From positions 15,543,501 through 15,607,500 of the forward strand of contig JBBMNZ010000015.1 of the NCBI GenBank assembly GCA_037954325.1: DNA of 64,000 nt. Direction: 5' to 3'. The stretch is from Fistularia commersonii (taxonomy: Eukaryota > Chordata > Actinopteri > Syngnathiformes > Fistulariidae). Position numbers and translations under genes: made by a program. The notes beneath the pieces are model-generated. The model had not been told where the DNA came from. It ran no database searches and saw nothing but the letters and a program-made list of their open reading frames with translations. Of this stretch, positions 44,572 to 56,225 are shown one piece after another. The stretch's first letter is position 1. Each line of letters begins with the position of its first letter.

Positions 44572-44702
44572 TGGATGGCGAAGCTGTGGGCGGCACAGCC
44601 TGGTTTGTGGGATGTCAACTATCCAACATATCACGCGAAAAGCGTTGGACTGAAATAGCAGAGGATCTGCAAATACCCGCTGAAAATATTGCATGGCGGG
44701 GG
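44572..44702 (+). pseudogene. MADF-domain relic with one frameshift
   Basis: One frame reads KLWAAQPGLWDVNYPTYHAK; a second frame continues REKRWTEIAEDLQIPAENI. Together they follow the MADF pattern: a leading helix, P.LWD, Y, a W-x-x-IA motif and a downstream LQIPVE-like turn. MADF domains are Myb-like DNA-binding domains found in regulators and in the accessory protein of PIF/Harbinger transposons, so a Harbinger remnant is one origin. It ends in an A22 run, which may mark a retrocopy. No other part of such an element was recognised. Confidence 0.5.
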
Positions 44703-44904
44703 AAAAAAAAAAAAAAAAAAAAAAGTTTCCACGAGGCTTTTCCAAAGTTTTTAAATGCAAGTTCCACGTTTTTTGTAAAATCTCAGTCCTAGAATTGGTG
44801 TAAGATGATAGTTAGTTAATTAGACGACTAATTCTGTGCACAGACAGTGCTTACTAGCAGTAAGTGCTACTAGCAGTACCTTTTACTCGCTCTAAGCGAT
44901 CTCA

Positions 44905-45259
44905 GGCAAAACTGTTCTCAGTTCTACTACCTCAGTGGTGGAACAAACTTCCAGAAGCAACAAGACTAGCATCGTATATCTCAACCTTCAAGAAACAGGT
45001 AAAAACTGTTCTCTTTCAGGACTTTTTACTGCGCTGATGCCCCAGATCAAGTTAGGCAGCAAGTTAGGCTATGCAGTGTGTGTGTGTGTACGTTTGTGTA
45101 TGTCTATGTCAAAAAAAAAACAAACAAAAAAACTCACTAACCCAAGCTTACTGTTGTGTATACTTCCTGTGCATCGTGTATTTGCAGTCCCTATGTCCTC
45201 TATTGTAAGTCGCTTTGGATAAAAGCGTCTGCCAAATGCAATGTAATGTAATGTAATGC
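44905..45259 (+). mobile_element. LINE C-terminus plus 3' UTR and tail
   Basis: An in-frame segment reads SVLLPQWWNKLPEATRLA then SYISTFKKQVKTVLFQDF and stops at TGA 45035-45037. WNxLP followed by FKxxxKTxLF is the typical C-terminus of LINE ORF2 in fish (L2/CR1-like or related). The UTR and tail match 27240-27487: CAAGTTAGGCTATGCAGTG, a GT run, an A run, GTCGCTTTGGATAAAAGCG and TGTAATG repeats. The element is 5'-truncated but this C-terminus is uninterrupted. Confidence 0.75.
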
Positions 45260-45499
45260 TTGGTTTACGATATCCTCAACCTACAGCGTTTCTTGGTTAC
45301 GTCTCCTCCCGTACATTTATTAAGAAGATCTTGTTCCTATATTCCGACGTACTGCGTTTGCTACGTTCAAAACAAATTTCGCGTGAGAACTTGTTGCTGA
45401 GTCGAGTAACCAAATATGTCGTCACGCGGCGTTATACGAGGACGACGGCTTTGTTTACATGCGCCATATTGGATCGCGCTACCGCTATTTTTGGACTAT

Positions 45500-46346
45500 G
45501 AACCGCTTCTTTTTTCACACTCTTTGAATCCTGCGACTAAATCAACGACACGGCTAATTTATGGATTATCATTTGGGCTACCGAGCTTCACGCCTCCAAA
45601 ACATTTAGCCTCATCACGCCGGACCAATGAAGCGACCGTGAAATTTTGAGGCCGTTCAATTCCGACAATAAATACGACGACATTAATGGTTTTAGCGCGC
45701 AGGAGGAAGATGAAGATAGCGATCTGCTGGAGTAGGTCAAAGCGGGGACAGAAAATGGATGGACTTTTCCTTGTGTTATTTCTTATCAATCTTTTTCATC
45801 AGCCGTGTTACAGGGAGTGTTCGGAAAAAAAAAAAAAAAAAAGCATTTCCAGTAACTATGTGTGGATGTTACGGATATGTGTTTAATTAAAAAATAAAAC
45901 AAATGTTTCTGTGTCACTGTCCAATGTTAAAATGTTGACACCTGCGGCTTATAGACAAGTGCAACCTTTTTATGCACATATTTATAATAATAATAATGAT
46001 AATTATAATAACCTTTATTAAGACCACTGAGGTCTCCCTCATTTTCAGGGTCGACAAGTTTACAAGCAAGGCAGAGCACAGCACAACAATAAAATGAGAT
46101 CAAAATAAAAAAACAGGAGATAAACTAAAAACAGGTGAAAATTAGATTAAATTAAAGACAATATGGAAGCAGTAGATAAAACTCGAAACAAGTAAAAAAT
46201 GAGATCAAATTAAAAAGTACAAGGGGGTGGATAGAACTAAAAACAAGTACAATTGGCAGTAAAAATAAAAAAAATAAAAAAATATTGTAAATATTTATTT
46301 ATAGCCGGTGCTGCTTATCTTCAGGTGCGCTCAAGAGTCTGCAGCA
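45500..46346 (+). mobile_element. CCGGAAATTAC-family DNA element with inserted repeat
   Basis: AACGACACGGCTAATTTATG, GAGCTTCACGCCTCC, CATTTAGCCTCATCACGCCG and GTTTTAGCGCGCAGGAGGAAG match 4287-4528 and 48905-49190. The right part resumes at ATAGCCGGTGCTGCTTATCT and ends near AAGAGTCTGCAG. Between about 45985 and 46260 lies a different repeat (ACTGAGGTCTCCCTCATTTT, CAGGGTCGACAAGTTTACAA), apparently an insertion. Confidence 0.6.
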
Positions 46347-46539
46347 AACGGTACATTCAGTTTCTATCATTAATTATTTTTCTTAAATTTTGTTAAATTG
46401 TTTTACGTTGTGTCATAGGAATGGAATTCCGACATCCTGTAAATGTATTCTATCTATCCCATTCTGTGTGTGTTTGCACATTTGTGTGTATAAAACACAA
46501 ACACACATATTCCAATGCTGCTTTGTTTACTTTGATTCT

Positions 46540-46890
46540 GCTAACTCTTATAACGTGTGAATCTATCAGGACTGACTATGCCGATCCTTTGCAATATTCA
46601 GAACTGTGCAATATTTCATTTCATAACAGCTACACTACAATTTTTCCTTTTATCATACTATTGTGCACTCCTTACCTCACTTATTACTAAGACACTTATA
46701 GTTTTATCACTTCTTTACCAAGACACTTTATAGTTTCACTGAGACACTTTATAGTTTATAGTTTATTTTTATTTCTAATTCTGCCTTTTTCTTTTTATCA
46801 TTTATTATTGTTATATTTTCTGTAACTCTGGCACAACAATTTCCTTCGGGATTAAATAAAGTTGTTCCTATCTTATCATCTTATCTTTGT
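46540..46890 (+). repeat. LINE 3' tail with CAATTTCCTTCGGGATTAAA
   Basis: CTGGCACAACAATTTCCTTC, GGGATTAAATAAAGTTG and a CTTAT-type repeat tail. The same tail occurs at 56160-56225 with CTCAT repeats. Confidence 0.6.
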
Positions 46891-48904
46891 TCAGATTCGG
46901 TTACTTTGTGAGTTTTGAATGCACAGTCAGAAAAAGAAATAAAAAAAATATTAATTAGCTTCACGTTTTGACGCAGTTTGGCATCAACCACGCCGCCGTA
47001 ATCCTGACCCTTGGTGCCGGCAGCCCCCGGTAGCATTTTGTGGATCTTAATCTTATATTTCATAATTTGTCCACATTGCAAACATGCTGTTTTTCAATGA
47101 AATGTCAATTAAAAAAAAAAAAGAAAAATGGGTTTTTCAAGCGTTCCAAACAGACAGCAGTTCTATTAGGTTCGCCGGAGCCCTGCGGAGAGCGGGAAGT
47201 GAAAATAAATTCACGGAATAATCCAAGCAATTGAAGCAAACGGTCAGTCCAGAAAGTCGTGTCAACAGATGTTTTTAAGCATCGTAATATACAGTAAAAC
47301 GGCCCTCCCGGGGGTCTGGCTGAGTTTTTCCGGCTTACGCGCCCTCATAAGTGGCTGCTTTGATATTCATACATCCAGGGGCCTTCGGAGGATCACATGT
47401 TACACAATATTTATGAGATGGGGAAACAGACATCCCGTTCGCAGCCCCATGTTCTCATTCCATTTCAGCAGAACTCCCCAGAAACCTTGGTTGATGCCAG
47501 CCACTTATAAACTGCCATGAATCCTGCCTCTGCATTACTTTTCTCCTCACTACTGCAAATGTATCTGCCATAATATCTTTTCCATAAACACCGTGTGACA
47601 GCGCTGATTTCCCAAGAGTCATATTACATATGGAGAAATTGGTTCAAACCCCCTTGAGTAATTCACTACCAGTCACTTTTTATTTTGAGCTCAACCTTAC
47701 CCAATAACCTCTTGCGTATACACACACACACACACACACACACCGAGGCAAGCTGCCATTAACACACGTCGCAATCCTTTCGAAAAAGTCAGACCAGGTC
47801 AGACGCCGAAATCAACTTTCCGCCCAAAACTCACATTAATGGAGTTTCCTCTCGTTGGGCGATTTGTTAAATCGCATGTGGGGGAAAAAACAAAAAAAGA
47901 ATAATGATCGTATTCAGACACATTTCAAATCCACTCGGAATAAACACATTTCGCATCTAAAAACGCATTTGACTCTGAAAAACATTCCATCAGTGCTCAA
48001 CTCCTATTTAATTATTTGCAGTTTGTTAAGACTTAACGGTATAACAATAGGTGGAATTTCTCACAGTAGGTGTTAATGTGATCCGAGGAGGAAAAAAAAA
48101 AAAAAAAAAAAAATCATTTGGAGACATTAATCTGCAGCAATCGATGGATAACACGCAAGCAGCGCGAGGTCGTCTTCTGTCACTCTGCTTTTTTTCACTT
48201 TTGGCAGGAACAGGAACAAAAAAAAATAAAATAAAAATAACCGGAGCTGAATCTTGTCTATTAATTATGAGCGGAAAAGACCGAGACAAAGCAAACTCGG
48301 AATATTTATGCCCTAAATAATCTCCCCACAACTCAGACGGTCTGTTTATGGTTTACGTGCGAACACGGGAGCTATTTCTTCTCATGTAGGAAATAAAATA
48401 AAAACAGTGCGGACCATCCGCTAAAGATCCGGCTGCCGGTTACTACTTTTTGGCCCAGAGCAGGGTGACATGAGGCAAACATAGTATTTTGACAATCCTT
48501 TGATAGGTTTTCACTTTTTGAACGGAGGGGGAGGCAGGGCGGATTTTCACGGTTCTGAGCGCTGCCTTCCTCCCTTAACGGTTTTCAACCATTTTCGCAG
48601 TGTGACACTCGCTCTTCAAGGAGGTGCCTGCATACCCTGTCAGCAGGGGAATCTCACCACAGAATGGAAAGGGCTGGCTTGATAAGGTAGTGAGCTGACA
48701 ACCTGCCAGAGTTGTGAATGTTTGTCTGAGTCTTGGTTTTCTTCATCTGTTTTCCATATTCTCTTTCTGCTTTGGGTTTGTACCTTCTCATTTTTCACTG
48801 TACTCTCCGTCTTCAGCATGGGCGCAGATGGTCGGTCAACGCCGCGGGTTCGATCGCGACGTTTTCATCTCAAACGGACAGAACAAAAGCGGATGCATGA
48901 TTAG
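46891..48904. other. Unassigned DNA
   Basis: Includes (CA)n at 47718-47742 and A22 near 48092. 47280-47560 is free of simple repeats. No exon recognised. Confidence 0.5.
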
Positions 48905-49191
48905 GATTGCCGGAGTTAACGGACGAGAAGCCGCGACTTTTTTTCACGTCAACAACGACGCGGCTAATATAGGGATTTTTCCGGGGCTAACTAGCATCAC
49001 GCCGCTAAAACATTTATCCTCGTCGCATCGGACCGATGAAGTGACCGGAAATTCTGAGTCCGTTCGACTCAGACACCGAAGAAGACGACTTTAACAGTTT
49101 TCGTACGCAGGAGGAAGCCCAAGATAGCAATCGGCTAGCCGGTGCGGCTTATATTGAGGTGCACTCAATAGTCCCAAAATTACGTAGTTAG
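48905..49191 (+). mobile_element. CCGGAAATTAC-family DNA element
   Basis: Left end is decayed (GCCGGAGTTAACGGACGAGA); the right end TAGTCCCAAAATTACG is recognisable. The interior has AACAACGACGCGGCTAATAT and a frame LSPFDSDTEEDDFNSF, the same acidic vestige as in the 4287 and 45500 copies. Confidence 0.65.
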
Positions 49192-49269
49192 AAGTTAGTT
49201 ATTTTTGTCCGACTGTTCATCGACCCGAGCGAAACCAGGACAACGTTGAGTTAACGCAGTCGCTTAAAT

Positions 49270-49998
49270 CAGTGTTTCCCAACCTTTTTTGAGCCACGGC
49301 ACATATTTTATATTTGAAAAATCACACGGCTCACCACCAAATAAATATGTCAAAAACATTTTTTAACAAATTAGAATAAAACCAGTCTCAATTTACTTAG
49401 TGTGAAATCTAATAATATCTAATATCTGTAGATTCGTCAAGTTGCAATGCAAATTTCCCACTGATGTGCAACTTTTCCAGAACACTTTTTTTCCAATGTC
49501 TGAAGACATGTCATCAATATGTCTGAAAATGGTATTATTTGAGAGAATTCTGGCTATTTCTTTATCAACGCCAGAGCCGACCATTTCGTCTACAATGATT
49601 TTGCCGGCAGGTAGTATTAATGTTTTGCTATGGCGTGTGGCTGTTTGGATTTAAAGATGAGTTCAGCAACTTCATAGCAGCTTTCACTGCTTTCTCACTC
49701 GTCTTTGTAGTTTTCAACAACGCTGCCTGTTTGTTTACGCAGATACAAGTACTTTTTATTTCAAAAATGTATCACGCAAAGCGTCACTAATCACTCTGAC
49801 ACACAGATGCACGGGTTAATTCACTACCCGTCGCCATCGAACGGACACGCTGCCCACATAGACACAGGAAGACACATTATTTGCGTTGGATAACTAATTT
49901 TCGGACCAATCAGGTAAAAGTGGGTGTTTTTCCACGGCACACCTGATGATCTCTCACGGCACACTATTTTGCCGCGGCACAGCGGTTGGGAAACACTG
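49270..49998 (-). mobile_element. hAT element, 729 bp, with 8-bp target-site duplication
   Basis: Ends CAGTGTTTCCCAACC and GGTTGGGAAACACTG are perfect 15-bp inverted repeats. Flanking octamers GCTTAAAT (49262-49269) and GCTTAGAA (49999-50006) match at six of eight positions. A decayed transposase segment is read on minus (49400-49735). Confidence 0.9.
49400..49735 (-). pseudogene. hAT transposase fragment, ZBED5/FAM200-like group
   Basis: Reading minus: SCYEVAELIFKSKQPHAIAK, then after a one-base frameshift TLILPAGKIIVDEMVG, then VDKEIARILSNNTIFRHIDD, MSSDI. This is the conserved region of hAT transposases, between the BED zinc finger and the RNase-H-like catalytic core, that leads to the first catalytic aspartate. 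A stop lies upstream (after YKDE). The catalytic core itself is not preserved. The fragment sits inside the TIRs at 49270-49998, so it belongs to that element. Group name comes from memory of the family. Confidence 0.8.
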
Positions 49999-51731
49999 GC
50001 TTAGAAGGACGGCGTCCAAGTTTCCTGGAGTAGGATCCAAAGAGAGGAGTCCGTGGGTTCTTGCATAGCGATCAGCAAAATCGGTGTGTAAATCCATGTG
50101 TGATGGATGGCGAGGGTGTTGCTAAGCGCCGTATAAGCGAAGCCCATTCGCTAGTTGATGTAAACGTCAGCGCCACGACGCCTGGACGAGGAGCTGCGAG
50201 GGAAAAGTCTATGGACACGAATTATTTGTTTGTTCTGACTCACAAGTGAAATGGCCCGCGGGGCAACGATCAGTCCCGTATAGACGGCCGTGGGCTCACA
50301 TCTGCCAAAACAAAGCTTTGAAACCATGATGTAAGCCAACTCCGCTGTGAGAAATAACAGGGACCTTTTTGACTCCTTTCAATTTAGTTCTTGCGTGATG
50401 CCATATCAAAGCAGGACACCATGGAAACCTAAAAATTGCCCATGGGCCTGAAAAAGCATTCTGGATGCTGTGTGAGACCAGCAATACCACAATATAAATA
50501 TGAGCAACATGTCTCCAATGAATCTGGGAGCAGTGATGTATGGTCTGGTACTCCCACGATTGTAAAGGATTCCCAGAGAGGGGGAACAGGATGGTGGAAA
50601 GACGACTTGATTTGAATGAAAAGACTGATTTTTGTCCCGGTCTCAACTGGGTGGCAACGCTGACGGCTTAGACGCCTTGAATGCGAAAAGGTCACGAACC
50701 TCAAACCAGAATTATGGAGAAACAAGGCTTGCCGGGAAGCATACCTTGTCCATCTACCGACTCCTTGTCCAGTCACGCGGGCGAACGTAAAGCCGGCGTT
50801 TCGTCATTTAAAGTCATGGAAGGGCAGTGTAACCCATTTGATTGGATGCGCTGTTAGCTCTAAAACAGACTTCTCAAACAGACAAATCTTCACTCCACAC
50901 TGCACATTTGGTCGGTGAAGGTTTTGCTTGTGACCGACTGTGAAATCTTGTGTAAATGACAGCAGGTGCAAACACGAGGCAGCGATCCCTCAGTTAGGCA
51001 ATTCAAATTCCGATTGATTCCAGCCTTGGAAAGAGAACAGAATGGCCGCATCCATCGCGCTAAATGCAAACCAATGACGCAAGAAGTTAGACTGCTAAGG
51101 GAAAAATAATGTTTAAATATGACCAAGATATACAATATCCATCTGCATGCAAGACGCACGATTTTCTATATTTCTTCAACGAAGTGACAGTACTATCAAT
51201 GGGCTTAGTGAAGTGGATCGTAGGACAGGTACTTCATTCTCTTCGCATTTCCTCCTCCCATTGGTTTCAACACAAGGATGCATTGAATGCGTCTCGAAAT
51301 CATCCCGCAATTGGGAAATTTCAGTTCACACAGCAAAAGATAGCGCCATAGTTGTAGTTTCACGTTAAAAAAAAAAAAAAAGGCATGCAAAGTGTCAAAA
51401 AATACAGAAAATAAAAAAAAAAAAGCTAAAAATAAAGCTGTGACCAGGCCACGTTCGAGCCATAATCAAGAGATGTCCTGCAAAGATGAGACATTCGTAA
51501 AATCACGCCCACTGCTTCGAATGCAACCGATAGGATCAGAGATTTCTCGCTCGCTGACGGGAACGCGACCGTTTCCCCAACACTTCCTTGGTGAACACCA
51601 ACCCTGCTGTCTGCAGCTCCTCTACCTGGACTTTACCCCTGGTAAATGGATTTAAATGGGGAAATCCCATTTCCTTCAGGTTTTCAGGACCAGAACAGGG
51701 TCTGGTGGGTTTGGTGACTCCAAATTCAGAC
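49999..51731. other. Unassigned DNA
   Basis: Frames of up to 116 codons on minus (50296-50776) overlap in different frames and lack a domain. 51366-51424 has A-runs. No repeat family recognised. Confidence 0.5.
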
Positions 51732-51897
51732 CTACATGGGTTCATACATTTGATTTCCATTGATCATTTTTGAATGATTTTGTTGTCCGCACATTCAACT
51801 ATGCAAATAATAAAGTATCTAATCAGAATATTCCATTCATTCAAATCTGGAATGTGTTATTTTAGTGTTCCCTTTTGTTTATTTTTGAGCAGTGTAT
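51732..51897. mobile_element. Right end of a Tc1/mariner-like element (AAAGGGAACACT-type TIR)
   Basis: GATTTCCATTGATCATTTTT, GATTTTGTTGTCCGCACATT, CAACTATGCAAATAATAAAG, ATGTGTTATTTTAGTGTTCC and GAGCAGTGTATC are the terminal region of the transposon whose deleted copy lies at 39105-39417 in the other orientation. Confidence 0.7.
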
Positions 51898-53112
51898 CAT
51901 CTAGAAAAAAAAAAAAAAAACAACAAAAACTCACATTTGCCAAGATATAGAAATAAATATCGAGCAAAGCGATTATCATTCCGTCTTCTTTGAATTTTCA
52001 AAAGACAAAAAAACGATAATGCAAATGATGCAGATTTTTAATTTTACTTTCCACGTTGCAATGATCATAAAGCAGAGAATCTGTCGTATAATCGCGGCCG
52101 GACATTCCCGGGCTCGGTTTTCTCCCCTCGTCCGCAATTTCAAACATTAACCACGATCTATAATTCAGCGGAATCCCATTCCTATCCATTTTGACACCTA
52201 TACAGATACCATCCGCCGACATTTTGTCCAATGAATGTCCTTTACATCCTTCCGCAACCTTCCTGGCCTCAGCAATTTCTCTTTCTCTAAGCAGATAAAA
52301 GCTTTTTTATCCCCGGCGTGAGCTACATGGCTCCTGTGAAAGTTTCATCTCATCAAACTTTGAAGAACGATGATGGACATCAATCCTGTCTAATGCGCTT
52401 CCTTCAAAGTGTGCTCTTGACATATAGCACTTTCAGACGTAGCGGCGGAGTATCTGGCCCGCTGCCACTGGTGTTTTAGACATCAGCCAAATGGAGGCCG
52501 CCCTCCCATGTGGAGTCAAGCATGATTAATGAATCGACTTCCTGACAAGTGTGACAGGCGGGATTGACAGCTGAGGTCTTCCTTATGATGCATCAGTCAC
52601 TCAAAAAGTTCCACACACACACACACACACGAGGCAAGGGCATGAACATGTTATTACACTTTTCAGCTAAATATAGACCGGATATCCGAGTGTCATTTCT
52701 TAATGGACTTTAGTCTGCGGTTCAAAACGTAGATGAACCTGATTGCCGGAGACCCCGGAGCTATGTTTCGGAGACATTTACACACTTGAACTTGAGTAAT
52801 TCAGTTTGATGACTCGATACGACCAAGTAGTCGATTGGTTTTAGTCAATTTTTATACGATTGGTAAAATACGCTCTGCAGTTCATGGCTGGTGAGGCGCT
52901 GATGTTTACTGTAGCTTGCTATTGCTAATTCTATTATTCTGTTGCCGGGTAGTGAAAAGGATCCCGTGGATCGCCAGTGCCCCCTAACATGAGGCACCGT
53001 TACTGCGTGCCTCACTTGATGTCTCTTCGCAGTAGTTTTATGATCGCTCAGCACAAGAAACACATTACAGTTGATGAAAAACATTATACACATCAGCTAA
53101 ACATCAGCTAAA
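51898..53112. other. Unassigned DNA
   Basis: A16 near 51904 and (CA)n at 52612-52630. 52250-52560 is free of simple repeats. No exon recognised. Confidence 0.5.
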
Positions 53113-53420
53113 GGGCAGCACGGTAGCGCAGCGGTTCGTGTTCATGCTAGCAGGTCCCGGGTTCGATTCCCGGGCCGTTTCTGTGTAGAGTTTGCATGTT
53201 CTCTCCGTGTTTGCGTAGGTTTCCTCTGGGTGCTCCGGTTTCCCCTACCGCTAAAAACATGTATAATAGGTCAGGATGATGAATAAGAGTGTGTTTGTGA
53301 GCGCAACTGTGGGACATCGGATGCAAATTAGCCCATGGCTACGATCCGGAGTGGTGTGTTTGCATGCATGTCTCATGTGTGCTCATTAACACTTTCCCAA
53401 CCAAATAAATAAAATAAACT
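53113..53420 (+). mobile_element. tRNA-derived SINE with intact Pol III boxes
   Basis: Head GGGCAGCACGGTAGCGCAGC; A box TAGCGCAGCGG at 53125-53135; B box GGTTCGATTCC at 53161-53171 within CCCGGGTTCGATTCCCGGG, a good T-arm stem. Then TAGAGTTTGCATGTTCTCTC, CGTGTTTGCGTAGG and TCCGGTTTCCCC in family order. The 3' end after about 53275 differs from the other copies. Confidence 0.75.
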
Positions 53421-54977
53421 AAGGAAATTCAGTTTATACTAAGTGTTTGAACATTTTAATAGTGACATACAGAGACAGCAATACGGTCTCAGTGCATAGA
53501 ATCATTGTGCAATCCATAGTCAACGCACGTCTATGCGGTAAATGCGAATTTGCGATTTTGAAAAAGAAATAAAAATTAAGTTAATTGGAAAATAACTACA
53601 GTACAAATCACCGAGTAATATAACCATTTAATTTATGTTTTCATTTTACATTTTTTTCTTTCCATGATGACAGGTGAGGCCTCCCCAGCCTCTACAGACT
53701 GCGCGTCACCGGTGTGCGTATTATTTACGACACATCACAATAAGAGAGCCTATCATAGGCTGCGCGATTGGTTTCATATATTGAACAATGTTGTCCTCCA
53801 GCCAATGTGTCAGCGGGGCACTTTTATTTATTACTTTCCACACGAAACAAGAAATCTCCCGATGCCCGGCGATCCGATAGCCCGAAGGTTTGAAATGTTT
53901 ATGTCGGACGGAGCAAATCTTTACTCACAATATCACAGCATGAACATCCTTTTCTTAAATATTTATAAAACGCATAAATTATCAAAGCGCCAGTTTGCAT
54001 GCTTTCCCAGCGTCCGTCTAGGTTTCCTCCACGAAGGATCTGCAGAAAATAAAAACACACACACACACCACGTCCGTTCTCGAGGAAGTTTTTTTTTTTT
54101 TTGTTTTTAATACACCGGCTCAAAACTGTCCGCCGTTCCAGCCGGAGAAGTTTCCTCCAGATATCCAGAGACATCTTTCACTTCTGCTCAGACATAATGG
54201 TATCTAAACCTCCACGAAATGTTGGCGGACAGTCCAAACCCAGGCGTGCGCGTCGCTCTTTCCGCTGCCTCGGCGTTACGAGAGCGGACAGCGAAGGAGA
54301 AACCGTGTCCGACGACGCGCTCTTGTCATCGCCGTCGTTTTCTTGCGCAGAGCCGGAAAGGTCGTGGCTAAGAGTGTCCATACACATCATTATGAGAGCA
54401 AAGGTTTTGCCTTTGTTTGCATGCTTCATCACCCTTCATCAGCGGGAATCAATGTTTATCACGCCGTCAGCATGTCGATTATCGTGCTGACATTTTACGG
54501 CGCTTTCATTTGTAAGCGCATCCCGTATTAATAATCCACCGTCTTTCCATAAATTGTATTCGCTTGCCATTTTCAAAATGAGAATAAACAACTTTCCATT
54601 GATGCAACGTGAAATACGATTCATTATCCCAGGAATGTTATCAGTAGCATTGATTCGAAAATTATATTTACAGCCGGGGTACAAACGTTGTGGGGCCGCA
54701 GAAGACGATGGAACGTTTGATAAGCGGCCATTGCTCTGGTTTTTCTTTTCCCTCTTTGTACGGCGAAGAGGAAAACAGTTCCAGCTGAAGTTTTGTCAAA
54801 ATCGGAAACTAAACAAAAACAAGCGGTCGTATTATTTGTCGTCGCAGTAAGAGCGGGAGCACTGGTGAGACACTGTCATTTAAAATCACTTTAATTTACA
54901 GCGTCGACATGACGATGCTAATTAGCATCAGCTATACATTGATTGAAGACAGAGAAACGATTCAATGACTTAAAGAG
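53421..54977. other. Unassigned DNA
   Basis: 53650-53830 has GGTGAGGCCTCCCCAGCC and GCCTATCATAGGCTGC, which look repeat-derived, but I cannot assign them. Frames up to 148 codons have no domain. Confidence 0.4.
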
Positions 54978-55130
54978 CTTTAAAATAAGAAACTTTATTG
55001 ATTCCCATAAGGGAAATTATTTTGTCAAAGCAGCACAAATAAGTCCAGAAAGTAAAGAGATGGAGGTAAAACTAATAGGAGCTGCTGCAACAGGCTGCCG
55101 TCGTCTAGCGCCATCTTGGAAAAAAATATT
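54978..55130 (-). repeat. LINE 3' tail, reverse orientation
   Basis: AACTTTATTGATTCCCATAA, GGGAAATTATTTTGTC and CAGGCTGCCGTCGTCTAGCG. The first part is the reverse of the GACAAAATAAATTTCC tail at 15640-15765. Confidence 0.5.
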
Positions 55131-56159
55131 AGATGTATAAATAACACTATTGAATAATAAAAAATATGCAACAGGACATTCAGGCTGCTGAAAAATGCTA
55201 AATTAGCGGCGAGGCTACATAAGCCAGCATGTGCATGAGTGACTGCAACGGTGGTTATTATCAAGACAGCTGCGTTTATATTGACAATTGGTCTATGCAT
55301 ATAAAAAAAATAAATAAAAAAAAGTGTGATGTACAGTGCAACTTGTGTGTGCTTTTTTTTTTTTTTTTCCAATATGCAATGATTTACATTTTTGGCTGTT
55401 TGGGTAACATGTCTGACACGGCAACTAAATGAAACAGGAGAAAATGTATCACAGAGCTCCATCCACACCACTGCCTCCTTTAAAAAAAAAAAAAAAAAAA
55501 AGGTCAAACTGCAAAAATTGTTGCAAGACTGCACACAATTTTCCCATTTAAAAGTCTTCCTATATGTACAGGATTGAATGCCAGGGTGGCGGGACAACAG
55601 AAGGGATCCGGGGACGACGTTACATGACAGTTGGCGGTGATAATGCTTCTCCGGGACGCGCGCTGCCATTAAAATGAGAAGCAGAGCGTGCTCGGATGTC
55701 ACTTTAGTGCAATCTGGTTGTTTTCCAGGAGAATCATTGAATTCGTTCAGCATATTTAGCACTTCGCATTAACACGCTGACAGACATGGCCGACCTTGTA
55801 GCCTGAGTTACGGCCTCCTGCAATGAACACGTGGTTGCTACGCTGTCAAGAAGGCTCACTTTACTCTGCACAATCTGACATTTCTAAACATGCTCACGTC
55901 GTCATAAGACGATATGAGACTTCAGACGCGATCATTTACTTTAAGTGATTTCAGATGACAGAAGTTGATGATTGTGTTTTTCTGTTTTATTTGAGACACA
56001 CACACACACTTCATTCATTCATTATCTCATCATGATGATGATGATCATCATCAAATCTTTGTACTTAAGACCTTAAAACACTTGATAGCCTTAACCTTGA
56101 CACTTTATATTTTATTGTATTTCTTATTTTCCCTCCTTCCGACTATTATTGTTATGTTT
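55131..56159. other. Unassigned DNA
   Basis: T15 near 55353, A19 near 55483 and a short (CA)n near 55996. The 245-codon minus frame here runs through both homopolymers and is not a gene. Confidence 0.5.
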
Positions 56160-56225
56160 TTGCTTGAAACTGTGGCACAACAATTTCCTTCGGGATAAAT
56201 AAAGTTGTTCTCATCTCATCTCATC
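56160..56225 (+). repeat. LINE 3' tail with (CTCAT)n
   Basis: GTGGCACAACAATTTCCTTC, GGGATAAATAAAGTTGTTC and (CTCAT)n, the same tail as 46820-46890. Confidence 0.6.

Noticed and set aside
53113..53185. Functional tRNA gene
   Set aside because: The T-arm is good, but the anticodon and acceptor stems do not fold and the SINE tail follows.
55025..55762. 245-codon minus-strand open frame
   Set aside because: It depends on poly-F and poly-K from homopolymers and has no domain.
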